NCBI RefSeq assembly: GCF_004331735.1
Contig: NZ_SJSO01000030.1
Location: 1 to 59,413 of the forward strand
Direction: 5' to 3'
DNA: 59,413 nucleotides
Source: Pedobacter psychrodurus
Lineage (GTDB): Bacteria > Bacteroidota > Bacteroidia > Sphingobacteriales > Sphingobacteriaceae
Position numbers and translations under genes: made by a program. The notes under the pieces are model-generated. The model ran no database searches. It was not told the DNA's origin and saw nothing but the letters and a program-made list of their open reading frames with translations. Numbering within the stretch: position 1 is the first letter of the stretch; each line of letters opens with the position of its first letter. Positions 33,311-42,240 of this stretch are shown here, piece after piece.

Positions 33311-33706
33311 TCCCGAAAAATCCTACCGTGTGGACACAAATATTTAATTATTTTTTCTGCTCCTATGCCGCAGGGCATCAAACTTTTGAGGCATCAAAAG
33401 TATGCAAAAATGCTTTGTCAATCCAACAAGGGGCCTTTTCACAACCTCGTGCACATCAAAAAAACAACGGCACTTTGTTTTGTGCAGCAAGTGCTTAGTA
33501 AAAGGTTTTGCAAAACGTGCACAAAACCACTGCGTTTTAGGTTTGGATTGGGGTAAAGGGGCTGTGTTGCATCTGTTTTTTTGATTTCCTGGCCCTTGGG
33601 ATTGGCGGCGCTCTTCGGTAAAACCTGTGTATTATTAAAGTTGGTTAGCAAAATGCCTAAAAACCAATAGTATAAAGGTGTGTCCACACGATAGGAGAAA
33701 TCGGGA
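33311..33706. repeat. Long element bounded by 27-bp imperfect inverted repeats
   Basis: The arms at 33311-33337 and 33680-33706 match at 22 of 27 positions as reverse complements, with core TCCTAYCGTGTGGACAC. The 342 bp between have no clear gene. It may be a MITE-like element or a structured RNA gene. Confidence 0.6.
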
Positions 33707-33720
33707 TGCAGGGTAATGCT

Positions 33721-33863
33721 CAATGTCATTAAGTTAAGCACCACGTCGTCAGTCTGAGCGTAGTAGAAGACTTCTTGAGATTGATAAGTCGTAAATAAAT
33801 GCCCTTCGACTACGCTCAGGGTGACATCTTTTTGCTATTTACCCCCTTAACTTAATGACATTG
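33721..33863. mobile_element. 143-bp MITE with 18-bp perfect terminal repeats and 10-bp target duplication
   Basis: CAATGTCATTAAGTTAAG at the left end is repeated as exact reverse complement at the right end (33846-33863). The element is flanked by direct repeats GGGTAATGCT (33711-33720 and 33864-33873). Inside are arms AGTCTGAGCGTAGT/ACTACGCTCAGG of the same type as the intergenic repeats. Confidence 0.9.
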
Positions 33864-34107
33864 GGGTAATGCTTCACCCGGGGCTAAATGGCAGAAACAG
33901 TAGTTTATTTTAGGGTTTGCAGGGTGCAGCCATACTGTATATAAACCTGATTGTAATGATTCCGATTTAAGCACTATTCTTTTGTTTTTTTATTGTGTGC
34001 TTGCATGTTTCACAGGTTTCATCGGAAGTAATGGAAAGCAGGACAGAACCTCAACTATTAGCAGTGCCCTTGCTTTCCAAAACCAAAATAAGTCAGCATT
34101 ATGCTCA

Positions 34108-35034
34108 CTAGAAATTAAGCCCGCTTAACTTCTCGGCCAAAACCTCAGAAATTTTACGGTACGAATCGAAGGTCCACCCCCCCACATGTGGAGTTAAAAT
34201 CACTTTGTCGTTATTTTTAAGTTCATCGTACCAATTCTGCTCACCCAAAGCCGGAAATTTTTCTGTTTGCAGTACATCTAGCCCGGCACCTAAAATTTTT
34301 CCACTTTTAATCGCATTAAGCACTGCCTGTGTGTTAACAATTTCGCCCCTTGCTGTATTGATAAAGAAAATCGGCTTTTTAAAATGGAAGAAATATTCGT
34401 CATCAACCATTTGTTTGGTTTCGGCAGTTAAGGGAATATGCAAACTTAGCACATCACAGTGTTTTACAATTTCTTCCATGCTTACCTCACGGGCAAAAGC
34501 ATCAGAAAACCCGGTTTTGTATTTATCGTAAGCCATTACATCAACCTCGAAACCCGCCAGTTTCTTAGCAAAGCCCTGCCCCATAAAGCCATAACCAACA
34601 ATCCCCACCTTTTTGCCTTTCAATTCGTAACCACGGTTACCTTCCCTATCCCACACGCCATTTCTGATTTCGATATCGGCCCTGCGGAAGTTGTTCATCA
34701 ATGATAACAGCAAACCTGTGGCATGTTCGCCAACAGCATCACAATTGCCTTCAGGTGCATTAATCAGTTCGATATTTCTTTCAAAGGCGATTTTATCATC
34801 GATATTATCCAGGCCTGCTCCTGCCCTGGCCACAAACTTTAAATTTGGAGCCGCGGCAAAGAGCTCAGCATCGATCCTAAATTTTGTTCTAACAGCAATG
34901 CCTGTATAATCTTTTATCTTATCTAATGTTTGTTGACGGGTAATCTGTGGTTCATCATCAACCTCATAGCCCATAGCAATAGCCTGCTCTTTAAATGCAG
35001 GGTGTAAATCATCAACAATTAATATCTTATTCAT
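34108..35034 (-). CDS. D-2-hydroxyacid dehydrogenase (phosphoglycerate dehydrogenase-like)
   Basis: A 308-residue NAD-dependent dehydrogenase. The Rossmann motif is KVGIVGYGFMGQGFAKKL. Catalytic Arg is in FINTARGEIVNT, Glu in VLQTEKFP, His in ILTPHVGGWT. AGAGLDNID and the short length (no ACT domain) fit the shorter 3-phosphoglycerate dehydrogenase-like group. No serC or serB lies nearby in the window, so the serA role is not certain. I start at MNKILIVDDLHP. Six extra residues in a longer frame are unlikely. Confidence 0.88.
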   Translation of the reverse strand: MNKILIVDDLHPAFKEQAIAMGYEVDDEPQITRQQTLDKIKDYTGIAVRTKFRIDAELFAAAPNLKFVARAGAGLDNIDDKIAFERNIELINAPEGNCDAVGEHATGLLLSLMNNFRRADIEIRNGVWDREGNRGYELKGKKVGIVGYGFMGQGFAKKLAGFEVDVMAYDKYKTGFSDAFAREVSMEEIVKHCDVLSLHIPLTAETKQMVDDEYFFHFKKPIFFINTARGEIVNTQAVLNAIKSGKILGAGLDVLQTEKFPALGEQNWYDELKNNDKVILTPHVGGWTFDSYRKISEVLAEKLSGLNF

Positions 35035-35251
35035 AATAAGCAAAAGTAACATTTTGCAGATTGTTCAATTGTAATATTCTTTTATTGTTTCTGTAAAACT
35101 AAAAGTCACCAATTTCAAAAGCCAACTGCAGAATACCCCACAAAAATATTACTATAAAATGGCTGTAATAAAATAGTTACGGCTCCTTAATTAAACTAAG
35201 TTGCCGTTACTTTGTCTCCCTTTATAAAAACACACGAAATTTTATTTTTTA

Positions 35252-37738
35252 ATGAGACTTATACAATCGAGAACAATACAGATTATCCTTTTACTTTTAA
35301 GCTTATCATTTAGTCTTTTTGCACAAACAAGCGGAAAAGCAAAAATTACCGGCGTACTTAAAGATGCCAAAACACAAGAAACTATTCCATTTGCTACAGC
35401 AATTTTAATCGACAAAGCTACGGCCAAAAACGCAAAAATTGTTCAAACCGATGTAAGCGGTGCTTTTGTAATGGCCGATATCCCTACAGGAACCTTTACC
35501 TTCAAAATAAGTTTTGTGGGTTACCAAACCATGGTTAGGGATAATGTGGCCATTACGGCTGCCACTGGCACGTTAAACTTTGGCGAGATTAAAATGAATC
35601 CTGCAAAAGGAAATGTGCTAAGCGAAATTACCGTAACGGGCCAAAAACAAGCTATGCAAATGGGTATAGACAAAAAGATCTTCGCGGTAGATCAGAGCGT
35701 AATCAGCGAAGGTGGCTCAGCCAGCGATTTATTGCAGAATGTTCCCTCTGTTTCTACCGATATGGATGGCAATGTGAGTTTACGTGGCTCTACAGGCGTT
35801 AAAGTATTAATTGATGGAAAACCATCTTTAATTGCTGGCGGTAATGTGGCGCAGATTCTCCAGTCAATCCCAGCCAGTTCTATCGAAAGTGTTGAGGTAA
35901 TCACCAACCCATCAGCCAAATACGATGCTGAAGGTCAATCAGGGATCATCAACATTGTACTTAAGAAAAACACTAAACTTGGGTTTAATGGTTCAGCTGC
36001 ACTAACTGCAGGTAACCGCGATAACTATAATGCCAACACCAACTTAAGCTTCCAGAACAGTAAAGTAAATATTTATGGCAACTATGGCTATCGCTATGGC
36101 AACCGTGTGGGTGGTGGTTTTCAGGATATTACCTACAAAACGCCAACCAGCTCAACAGCTTTCGCAAATCAGAATACGGTTTCTACCTCTACTGATAAGG
36201 GGCACAATGCTAAAGCTGGGTTAGATTATTATCTGGCACCTAAAAGCGTAATCAGCTTGTCGGGCGGTTTTAACTCGAGAGAAAATGAGCGAAACGAGTT
36301 GCTTGATATCAGACAATTGAGTTCAAATCAGTCCCCAGTTTTATTAAGCAACAGAACTAATAATAATGATGGTTACGGAAAAAGTTATGACCTGAATTTA
36401 GATTACGTGCAGAAGTTTAAAAAACCTAAAGAAGAGTTATCTTTCAACTTTGGCTATTCGCACGGAACAAATAACAACGACCAGACATATAACACCAATA
36501 CCACTAACAGAAATGGTGTGCCGATTGATGAAACCTTAAGTTTGCAACGTGTTTTTAATACTGGCAATAATACCAATTACAACATCCAGACTGATTATGC
36601 ACTACCTGTTGGTAAAACGGGTAAAATTGAAGTTGGATACCGCAGCCAGATCCGCTTAGGAAATAACGATCAATACGCAGATTCGATCCCAACAAATACG
36701 GAGATTTATGTGCGTAACAACAAGTTAATTAATGGTTTCGACAGCAAAGATCAGGTTCATGCACTTTATTTCAACTACCAAAACCAGATTAAAGATTTTG
36801 GTTACCAATTGGGTTTAAGGGCTGAAGACGCACGTTTAGACACCCATTTAGAAGGTTATACAAATAATGTGTTAACTACTGCCGAAGGAAATATCCACTA
36901 CAAAAGATTATACCCAAGTGTTTTCTTAACACAAAAACTAAAAGGTGATAATCAGCTTCAATTGAGTTATACCCGTCGTGTGAATCGCCCTCGTCCTTGG
37001 GATACTAACCCATTTTTGGATGTTTCCGATCCTTTAAACTATAGAGGTGGTAACCCGAATTTATTACCTGAGGATGTACACGCTTTCGAATTGGGATACA
37101 GTAAATACTGGAAAAAAATAACCTTAACATCGAGTTTGTATTTCCGCCAAACCAATGATGTAATTCAAAGGGTAAGAAGTACCCCTGTTAATGGGATTAT
37201 TACTTCAACCCCTCAAAACTTATCGAACCAGATTAACAGTGGGGTAGAATTAATTGGTCGCTTCGATCTGATTAAAGCTTTAAATTTCACCACCAATGTA
37301 AACTTATATCAAGCCAAATTTGCCGGAGATGCGAGATTTGATATTGCATCGAGCAGTGGATTTAGCTGGAATGCCAATATAACGGCTAATTTAACTGTTG
37401 TTAAAGATGTTTCACTACAATTACGCGGCGATTACCGTGCACCAGAGGTAATGGCACAGGGAAAACGTAATGCCATGTATGGAATTGATGGTGGAGCCAA
37501 ATACGATTTCCCGAACAAAAAAGCATCTTTAAGTTTCAATGTTAGAGATGTATTTAACACCAGAAGGTGGAGCATGACAACCGAAGATAAAGCGACTATT
37601 GTTGATTTTGAGCGACAGATGCAGGGAACAATGGGTAACCTAACGTTCTCGTACCGATTTGGAAAAACAACATTTACGGGCGCCAAAAAGAAGAAAGACG
37701 ATCAGCAGGATAACCGTCCTGATGAGGGATCATTTTAA
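35252..37738 (+). CDS. Outer-membrane TonB-receptor-like beta-barrel protein (first of a pair)
   Basis: An 828-residue outer-membrane protein. Signal peptide (LLLLSLSFSLFAQ), a carboxypeptidase-regulatory-like Ig domain (GVLKDAKTQETIPFATAILID, residues 33-110), a plug domain (SASDLLQNVPSVSTDMDGNVSLRGSTGVKVLIDGKP) and a long beta-barrel of OMP_b-brl_3 type rich in Tyr/Asn. No SusD partner is present. Substrate unknown; it may be a siderophore/peptide receptor or structural barrel. It is followed by a strong terminator and a paralogue. Confidence 0.88.
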   Translation: MRLIQSRTIQIILLLLSLSFSLFAQTSGKAKITGVLKDAKTQETIPFATAILIDKATAKNAKIVQTDVSGAFVMADIPTGTFTFKISFVGYQTMVRDNVAITAATGTLNFGEIKMNPAKGNVLSEITVTGQKQAMQMGIDKKIFAVDQSVISEGGSASDLLQNVPSVSTDMDGNVSLRGSTGVKVLIDGKPSLIAGGNVAQILQSIPASSIESVEVITNPSAKYDAEGQSGIINIVLKKNTKLGFNGSAALTAGNRDNYNANTNLSFQNSKVNIYGNYGYRYGNRVGGGFQDITYKTPTSSTAFANQNTVSTSTDKGHNAKAGLDYYLAPKSVISLSGGFNSRENERNELLDIRQLSSNQSPVLLSNRTNNNDGYGKSYDLNLDYVQKFKKPKEELSFNFGYSHGTNNNDQTYNTNTTNRNGVPIDETLSLQRVFNTGNNTNYNIQTDYALPVGKTGKIEVGYRSQIRLGNNDQYADSIPTNTEIYVRNNKLINGFDSKDQVHALYFNYQNQIKDFGYQLGLRAEDARLDTHLEGYTNNVLTTAEGNIHYKRLYPSVFLTQKLKGDNQLQLSYTRRVNRPRPWDTNPFLDVSDPLNYRGGNPNLLPEDVHAFELGYSKYWKKITLTSSLYFRQTNDVIQRVRSTPVNGIITSTPQNLSNQINSGVELIGRFDLIKALNFTTNVNLYQAKFAGDARFDIASSSGFSWNANITANLTVVKDVSLQLRGDYRAPEVMAQGKRNAMYGIDGGAKYDFPNKKASLSFNVRDVFNTRRWSMTTEDKATIVDFERQMQGTMGNLTFSYRFGKTTFTGAKKKKDDQQDNRPDEGSF

Positions 37739-37743
37739 TAACC

Positions 37744-37782
37744 AAGGTGCTTAGAAAAATATTTCTAAGCACCTTTTTTTTA
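37744..37782 (+). terminator. Strong rho-independent terminator between paralogues
   Basis: A 14-bp perfect stem, AAGGTGCTTAGAAA against TTTCTAAGCACCTT, 4-nt loop, then eight T. Confidence 0.9.
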
Positions 37783-37795
37783 ACTAATCAGATAA

Positions 37796-40225
37796 TTGGA
37801 AAAACTTTTACCTAAGCTTTGCTTTACGTTATTGATTTTACTCAACGCTATTGTTGCACTTGCAGTAGAAAAAGGTGTAATCAGTGGAAAAGTGGTGGAA
37901 GAAGTTGGTGGATTATCTATTCCATCGGCCGTAATATCTGTTTATTTTGATGGATCTGAACAGCCTATAGTTACATCAGCTACTGATGAGGATGGCCATT
38001 TTAGCATTAAAAATCTAAAAACAGGAAATTATAGTATTAGGGTAAGTTTTGTTGGTTATGCCCCATTAAAAGTAAATGGAATAGCCATTACAGAAAAAGA
38101 TTTCGATAAAAACCTTGGCGCATTAAAGCTAACTTCTGATCAAAATTCTTTGCAGGAAGTAACCATTACTGTCCAAAAACCACCTATCGAATTTGGAGCC
38201 GACGGTGTGACTTACAATGTTGGTTCAACACTATTAGCCGAAGGCAGTACCGCAACAGATGTGTTAAAAAACGTGCCCATGGTGCAGGTAGATATTGATG
38301 GCAATGCAACCATTGCCGGAAAAAGAAATACCAGGATTTTTATTGATGGTAAACCTTCTGACTACATGACCTCGAACATCGCTGATCTGCTAAACGTGCT
38401 TCCTTCTGATGCCATTGATAAGATAGAAGTGCTGACCAATCCGCCATCTAAGTATAGTGGAGATGGCGAAGGCATTATCAACATTGTGATGAAAAAAGGC
38501 TTCAAGGTTGGGTTTAATGGTAATGTAGGCATTTCGAGCGGCTTGCAAGGCAACGGCAATACCAACGCCAATGCATCTTACCGGGGAAAATCTTATGCAA
38601 TAAATGGAAGCGCAGCCTATAGATACAATGTTGGAAAAGGTGATAGCCACAATTTCCGCGAAAACTTTTTCCCCGACACAACCTTCTATTATGACCAATA
38701 TGGGGCTTATCGCAACCATAACAACGGCGGAAATTTTAGAATGGGCTTAGATTGGACCATTAGTCCAAAGCAAAATTTACGGTTATCAACCAATTACAAC
38801 CTCAATAATTCGAATTCAAATTCTACGACCGATCTTCATTATTTAAGCGAAGAACGGTTAGAAAACCGTTTGCGCAACCAACATAATACGGGCAAAGGCA
38901 ATAGCAATAATTTTGTTTTTAATGCTGATTACGATCTTCAGATCGATACGAGTGGAGGTAAAATATCTTTAGGCTTAAATTTCAATACCAATAAGAGCAT
39001 CGATTTTAGAGATTATAGCACTACTTATGCCCAACCCAACACATCGGCCCCAACTTTACAGCAAAACAATAACAATACCGGAAACAGGGGATTAAACGTA
39101 ACCTTAGATTACGAAAAACCAATATTCAACAAACGCGATCGCATTGAAGCAGGACTGGCTTTTAACTATAGGAAGAATGATAATGATCTGCTAATCGAGA
39201 ATTTCAATTTTGCAACACAACAGTTTGTGCGTAATAACAAATTATCAAACCAGTTTTTATACAATGAAAATATTGGTGCTGCTTATGCCTCTTATAACTA
39301 CCGTAAGGTAGGTTGGGGCGTTAAAACAGGAGTTAGGGCCGAGCTTACCGATGTAGCTTTCGATTTATCAACTGGTCAGAATTACAATGTAAAACCTTAT
39401 TTGAGCGTTTTCCCTAATCTATCTTTAAATCGGTTTTACCGCAAACGATATAATATTGGCGCCACCTATAGCATCCGCATAAACCGACCAAGAGAAAATA
39501 CCTTGAACCCACAGGTAAATAATGTCGATACCCTTAATATCTCCTATGGGAATACTAATCTATCGCCAGCCTACACACACCAGTTTGATCTTAATTTTGG
39601 GGCTTTTGGCCAGAAATGGTCATTTAACCCACGGCTTTCTTATTCAACCAGTCAAGGCGTTATAGAGCGGTACCGTACAGTTACCTTAATTCCGGGCTCC
39701 AATTCAGCTAGATCTGAAAGCACTTATGATAATGTGGGCACCAATAATTCGCTGTCACTTATCTTAATTGGAAACTATCGCCCTACCAATAAGATATCTG
39801 CCAATGGAAATTTTAGCGCGATCCAAAGCAATTATAAATCGCAGTTAAATAGTTCGCTAAATCGGGATGGCTTGAGTTTTAGAGGAGCAATAGGTTTATC
39901 GATGCAGTTACCACTTAAAACAGCCTTCGAATCGAATTTAAACTACGCCAATAATACCAATGCACAAGGCCGGAACAAAGGTTCTATGACTTCTAATTTC
40001 TCGGCCCGGAAAGTCTTTTTTGGTAATCGGCTAAATCTCCGTGTAACGATAAATGATATTTTAGGAAACAGAACCAATACTTTTTACAATGAAGGTCAGA
40101 ATTTTAGACTGGAGAATTATTCGACCAATAACACCCAAAACTTCACCTTTAGCTTGAATTATAGGTTTACCAAAATTACTGTAAATAAAATCCCTCCGCC
40201 ACCTCCACCAATAAAACCCCAGTAA
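37796..40225 (+). CDS. Outer-membrane TonB-receptor-like beta-barrel protein (second of a pair)
   Basis: An 809-residue paralogue of the preceding gene with the same layout: signal peptide (MEKLLPKLCFTLLILLNAIVALA), carboxypeptidase-regulatory-like domain, plug (STATDVLKNVPMVQVDIDGNATIAGKRNTRIFIDGKP) and barrel. It ends in a Pro-rich tail (IPPPPPPIKPQ). The only in-frame start near the signal peptide is TTG at 37796; a stop lies just before it. The terminator between the two genes means separate transcription, unless it reads through. Confidence 0.85.
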   Translation: MEKLLPKLCFTLLILLNAIVALAVEKGVISGKVVEEVGGLSIPSAVISVYFDGSEQPIVTSATDEDGHFSIKNLKTGNYSIRVSFVGYAPLKVNGIAITEKDFDKNLGALKLTSDQNSLQEVTITVQKPPIEFGADGVTYNVGSTLLAEGSTATDVLKNVPMVQVDIDGNATIAGKRNTRIFIDGKPSDYMTSNIADLLNVLPSDAIDKIEVLTNPPSKYSGDGEGIINIVMKKGFKVGFNGNVGISSGLQGNGNTNANASYRGKSYAINGSAAYRYNVGKGDSHNFRENFFPDTTFYYDQYGAYRNHNNGGNFRMGLDWTISPKQNLRLSTNYNLNNSNSNSTTDLHYLSEERLENRLRNQHNTGKGNSNNFVFNADYDLQIDTSGGKISLGLNFNTNKSIDFRDYSTTYAQPNTSAPTLQQNNNNTGNRGLNVTLDYEKPIFNKRDRIEAGLAFNYRKNDNDLLIENFNFATQQFVRNNKLSNQFLYNENIGAAYASYNYRKVGWGVKTGVRAELTDVAFDLSTGQNYNVKPYLSVFPNLSLNRFYRKRYNIGATYSIRINRPRENTLNPQVNNVDTLNISYGNTNLSPAYTHQFDLNFGAFGQKWSFNPRLSYSTSQGVIERYRTVTLIPGSNSARSESTYDNVGTNNSLSLILIGNYRPTNKISANGNFSAIQSNYKSQLNSSLNRDGLSFRGAIGLSMQLPLKTAFESNLNYANNTNAQGRNKGSMTSNFSARKVFFGNRLNLRVTINDILGNRTNTFYNEGQNFRLENYSTNNTQNFTFSLNYRFTKITVNKIPPPPPPIKPQ

Positions 40226-40251
40226 GATAAATCATATTGCTATCTTGCAGC

Positions 40252-40806
40252 ATGGAAGAGATCAACCCTTGGAAAACGCTAGAGAGTGAGGTAAAATACG
40301 ACAATAACTGGATTCGTTTAACCGAACATCAGGTAATTAATCCGTCTGGCGGACAAGGGATTTATGGCACCGTTCACTTTAAAAATCTCGCTATCGGAAT
40401 CCTTCCCTTAGATGAAAATTACAATACCTGGTTGGTTGGTCAATACCGATATCCAATTAACACTTACAGTTGGGAAATTCCTGAAGGTGGTGGGCCATTT
40501 CATGATGCGCCACTAGAAAGTGCCCGACGTGAATTGTTAGAAGAAACAGGCATGAGTGCCCGAAATTGGAAAGAGATCCAAAGAATGTATCTTTCTAATT
40601 CTGTAAGCGACGAATTAAGTATTATCTACATCGCTACCGATCTCATTCAAGGCATCTCCATGCCTGAAGAAACAGAGGAACTTGTGGTTAAAAAATTGCC
40701 TTTCGATGAAGCCTATCAAATGGTTCTAAATGGGGAGATTACTGATTCGATGAGTGTTGCTGCAATCTTAAAAGCAAAACTGATGATGATGAATGGTGAA
40801 TTGTAA
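40252..40806 (+). CDS. NUDIX hydrolase, ADP-ribose pyrophosphatase-like
   Basis: A 184-residue NUDIX enzyme. The NUDIX box is in GGPFHDAPLESARRELLEETGM (Gx5Ex7REUxEExGU). EIPEGG before the box fits the ADP-ribose/ADP-sugar pyrophosphatase group. I start at MEEINPW; an upstream TTG at 40237 is less likely. A degenerate -7 box (TATCTTGC) lies 3 nt before the ATG. Confidence 0.92.
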   Translation: MEEINPWKTLESEVKYDNNWIRLTEHQVINPSGGQGIYGTVHFKNLAIGILPLDENYNTWLVGQYRYPINTYSWEIPEGGGPFHDAPLESARRELLEETGMSARNWKEIQRMYLSNSVSDELSIIYIATDLIQGISMPEETEELVVKKLPFDEAYQMVLNGEITDSMSVAAILKAKLMMMNGEL

Positions 40807-40824
40807 AATCATCTTTAAAGATTC

Positions 40825-40919
40825 CGTCATTTCGAGCGGAGTGCAGCGTAGTCGAGAAATCTTTCATTTTATATGAATTAAATCATATTTAAGATTCCTC
40901 CGCTACGGTCGGAATGACG
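40825..40919. repeat. Dispersed palindromic repeat, CGTCATTTCGAGC type
   Basis: The left arm CGTCATTTCGAGCGGAG pairs imperfectly with the right arm CTCCGCTACGGTCGGAATGACG. Third variant of the intergenic repeats. Confidence 0.75.
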
Positions 40920-40996
40920 ATCAAGCAATACATTAAGCTTTAAAGTTTATTCAATCTGCCATACACCTAATTATAATCTCGATAATTATTTATTAT

Positions 40997-41004
40997 TATC
41001 TTTG
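40997..41004 (+). promoter_or_regulatory. -7 promoter box TATCTTTG for the acyltransferase gene
   Basis: An exact TAnnTTTG match 20 nt before the ATG at 41025. No TTG at -33. Confidence 0.45.
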
Positions 41005-41024
41005 CCACCTATTAAATCACCCAG

Positions 41025-41783
41025 ATGAGCAAGCTTTTCGGATACATTTTAACCCCCGTTTTTTATATTTTCTTTGGATTAATGCTTTGCATTTTCCATC
41101 CTATCCAATGGATCTGTTTTAGGTTTTTTGGCTATAAAGCGCATAAAGTTTCGGTAGATATCCTTAACTTTTTCCTAAGCTATTGCCAAATCTTTCTATT
41201 CAATTCGATCAGCTTTAAGAATGAATACGATTTACCGACAGACAGGCCCATTATTTTTGCCGCTAACCACCAAAGCATGTATGATATCCCTTCATTAATT
41301 TGGTTTTTAAGAAAACACAGTGCAAAATTTATCTCGAAAATTGAGCTTACCAAAGGCATTCCATCAATATCCATTAACCTGCGCCTGGGCGGCGGGGCGA
41401 ACATCAACCGGAAAGACAACAAACAGGCCATTTCCGAAATCATCAAACTTGGCCGTAGAATGAAAGAAAATAATTGGAGCACTGTTATTTTTCCGGAGGG
41501 AACCCGAGCAAAAGACGGTCAATTAAAAACATTCCAATTTGGAGGGGTCGCTACCATATTAAAAGTAGTACCTAATGCTTTGGTAGTTCCAGTAGCTATA
41601 GAAAATTCGTGGAAAATTGTCCGCTTTGGCATGTTTCCACTAACCGCGGGCAATGCGCTAAAATGGACTGTCTTAAAGCCGATAGAACCAGGAGTAAAAA
41701 CACCAAATGATATTACATTAGAAGTAGAAAACGAAATCAGGAAAGTTTTAGGTCAACCAATGGCACAGCCCGCGACTTTATAA
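41025..41783 (+). CDS. Lysophospholipid acyltransferase (PlsC-type)
   Basis: A 252-residue 1-acyl-glycerol-3-phosphate acyltransferase family member. Two hydrophobic N-terminal segments are followed by the catalytic NHQSMYD (NHx4D) and by FPEGTRAKDG (motif III), plus GGGANINR and VPVAIENSW. It acts at the inner face of the membrane in phosphatidic acid synthesis or lipid remodelling. It is monocistronic with a likely promoter at 40997. Confidence 0.92.
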   Translation: MSKLFGYILTPVFYIFFGLMLCIFHPIQWICFRFFGYKAHKVSVDILNFFLSYCQIFLFNSISFKNEYDLPTDRPIIFAANHQSMYDIPSLIWFLRKHSAKFISKIELTKGIPSISINLRLGGGANINRKDNKQAISEIIKLGRRMKENNWSTVIFPEGTRAKDGQLKTFQFGGVATILKVVPNALVVPVAIENSWKIVRFGMFPLTAGNALKWTVLKPIEPGVKTPNDITLEVENEIRKVLGQPMAQPATL

Positions 41784-41849
41784 TCTTCAATTACTACGCT
41801 TCAAAGATCCTTCGACTCCGCTACCATTGACAGATTTCTTTAGGAAGGC

Positions 41850-41934
41850 CGTCATTCTCGCGCATGCGGGAATCTTAAAGCGACCGGCAAACCCTAACAA
41901 GGCATTACGATTCCCAATCGAGTTGGGAATGACG
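41850..41934. repeat. Dispersed palindromic repeat, CGTCATTC type, unit 1
   Basis: CGTCATTCTCGCG and TTGGGAATGACG ends; shares GGCATTACGATTCCCAATC with unit 2. Confidence 0.75.
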
Positions 41935-42016
41935 CTACGATATGTAAATGTCATTTCCACTTCAATGTTTTTTATCAAAAACTAACCTCTACCATTGACA
42001 GATTGTAAAAATCGAG

Positions 42017-42086
42017 CGTCATTCCCACGCAGGTGGGAATCTTAAAGCTTATTGCATTACGATTCCCAATCAAGTTGGGAATGACG
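42017..42086. repeat. Dispersed palindromic repeat, CGTCATTC type, unit 2
   Basis: CGTCATTCCCACGCAGGTGG left arm and GTTGGGAATGACG right arm. In line with unit 1 at about 167-bp offset. Confidence 0.75.
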
Positions 42087-42240
42087 AACCGCTAAAACCT
42101 GTCATTGCAACTCGAATATTTTTCAGTTTAAAAACTAACCTCTCAGGATGACAAATCTAATTAATTTTCGAAGCCTCTGTGGCAACTAAAAGGCTAGCTG
42201 TTTGAAATGGCTAACCCCTAAACACTTAGCGCCAACCGCT

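Larger units (their letters stand above)
33096..34107. other. 1-kb non-coding region built from nested repeat elements
   Basis: No credible gene. Two apparent reading frames cross it on opposite strands but lack any protein-like start or domain. It contains the inverted-repeat element at 33311-33706, a MITE at 33721-33863, and motif CTTCACCCGGGG near 33872 shared with other gaps. Confidence 0.6.
41784..42240. other. Gap with tandem copies of a repeat unit
   Basis: Two copies of a unit of about 160 bp run in series. CTACCATTGACAGATT appears near 41821 and 41990, and AAAAACTAACCTCT near 41975 and 42130. Each unit carries the CGTCATTC...GAATGACG hairpin. No gene is supported. Confidence 0.6.

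Noticed and set aside
33251..33744. Overlapping frames of about 100 residues on both strands in the repeat region
   Set aside because: They cross inverted-repeat and MITE boundaries, have no domain, no credible start and Cys/Phe-rich composition typical of non-coding repeats.
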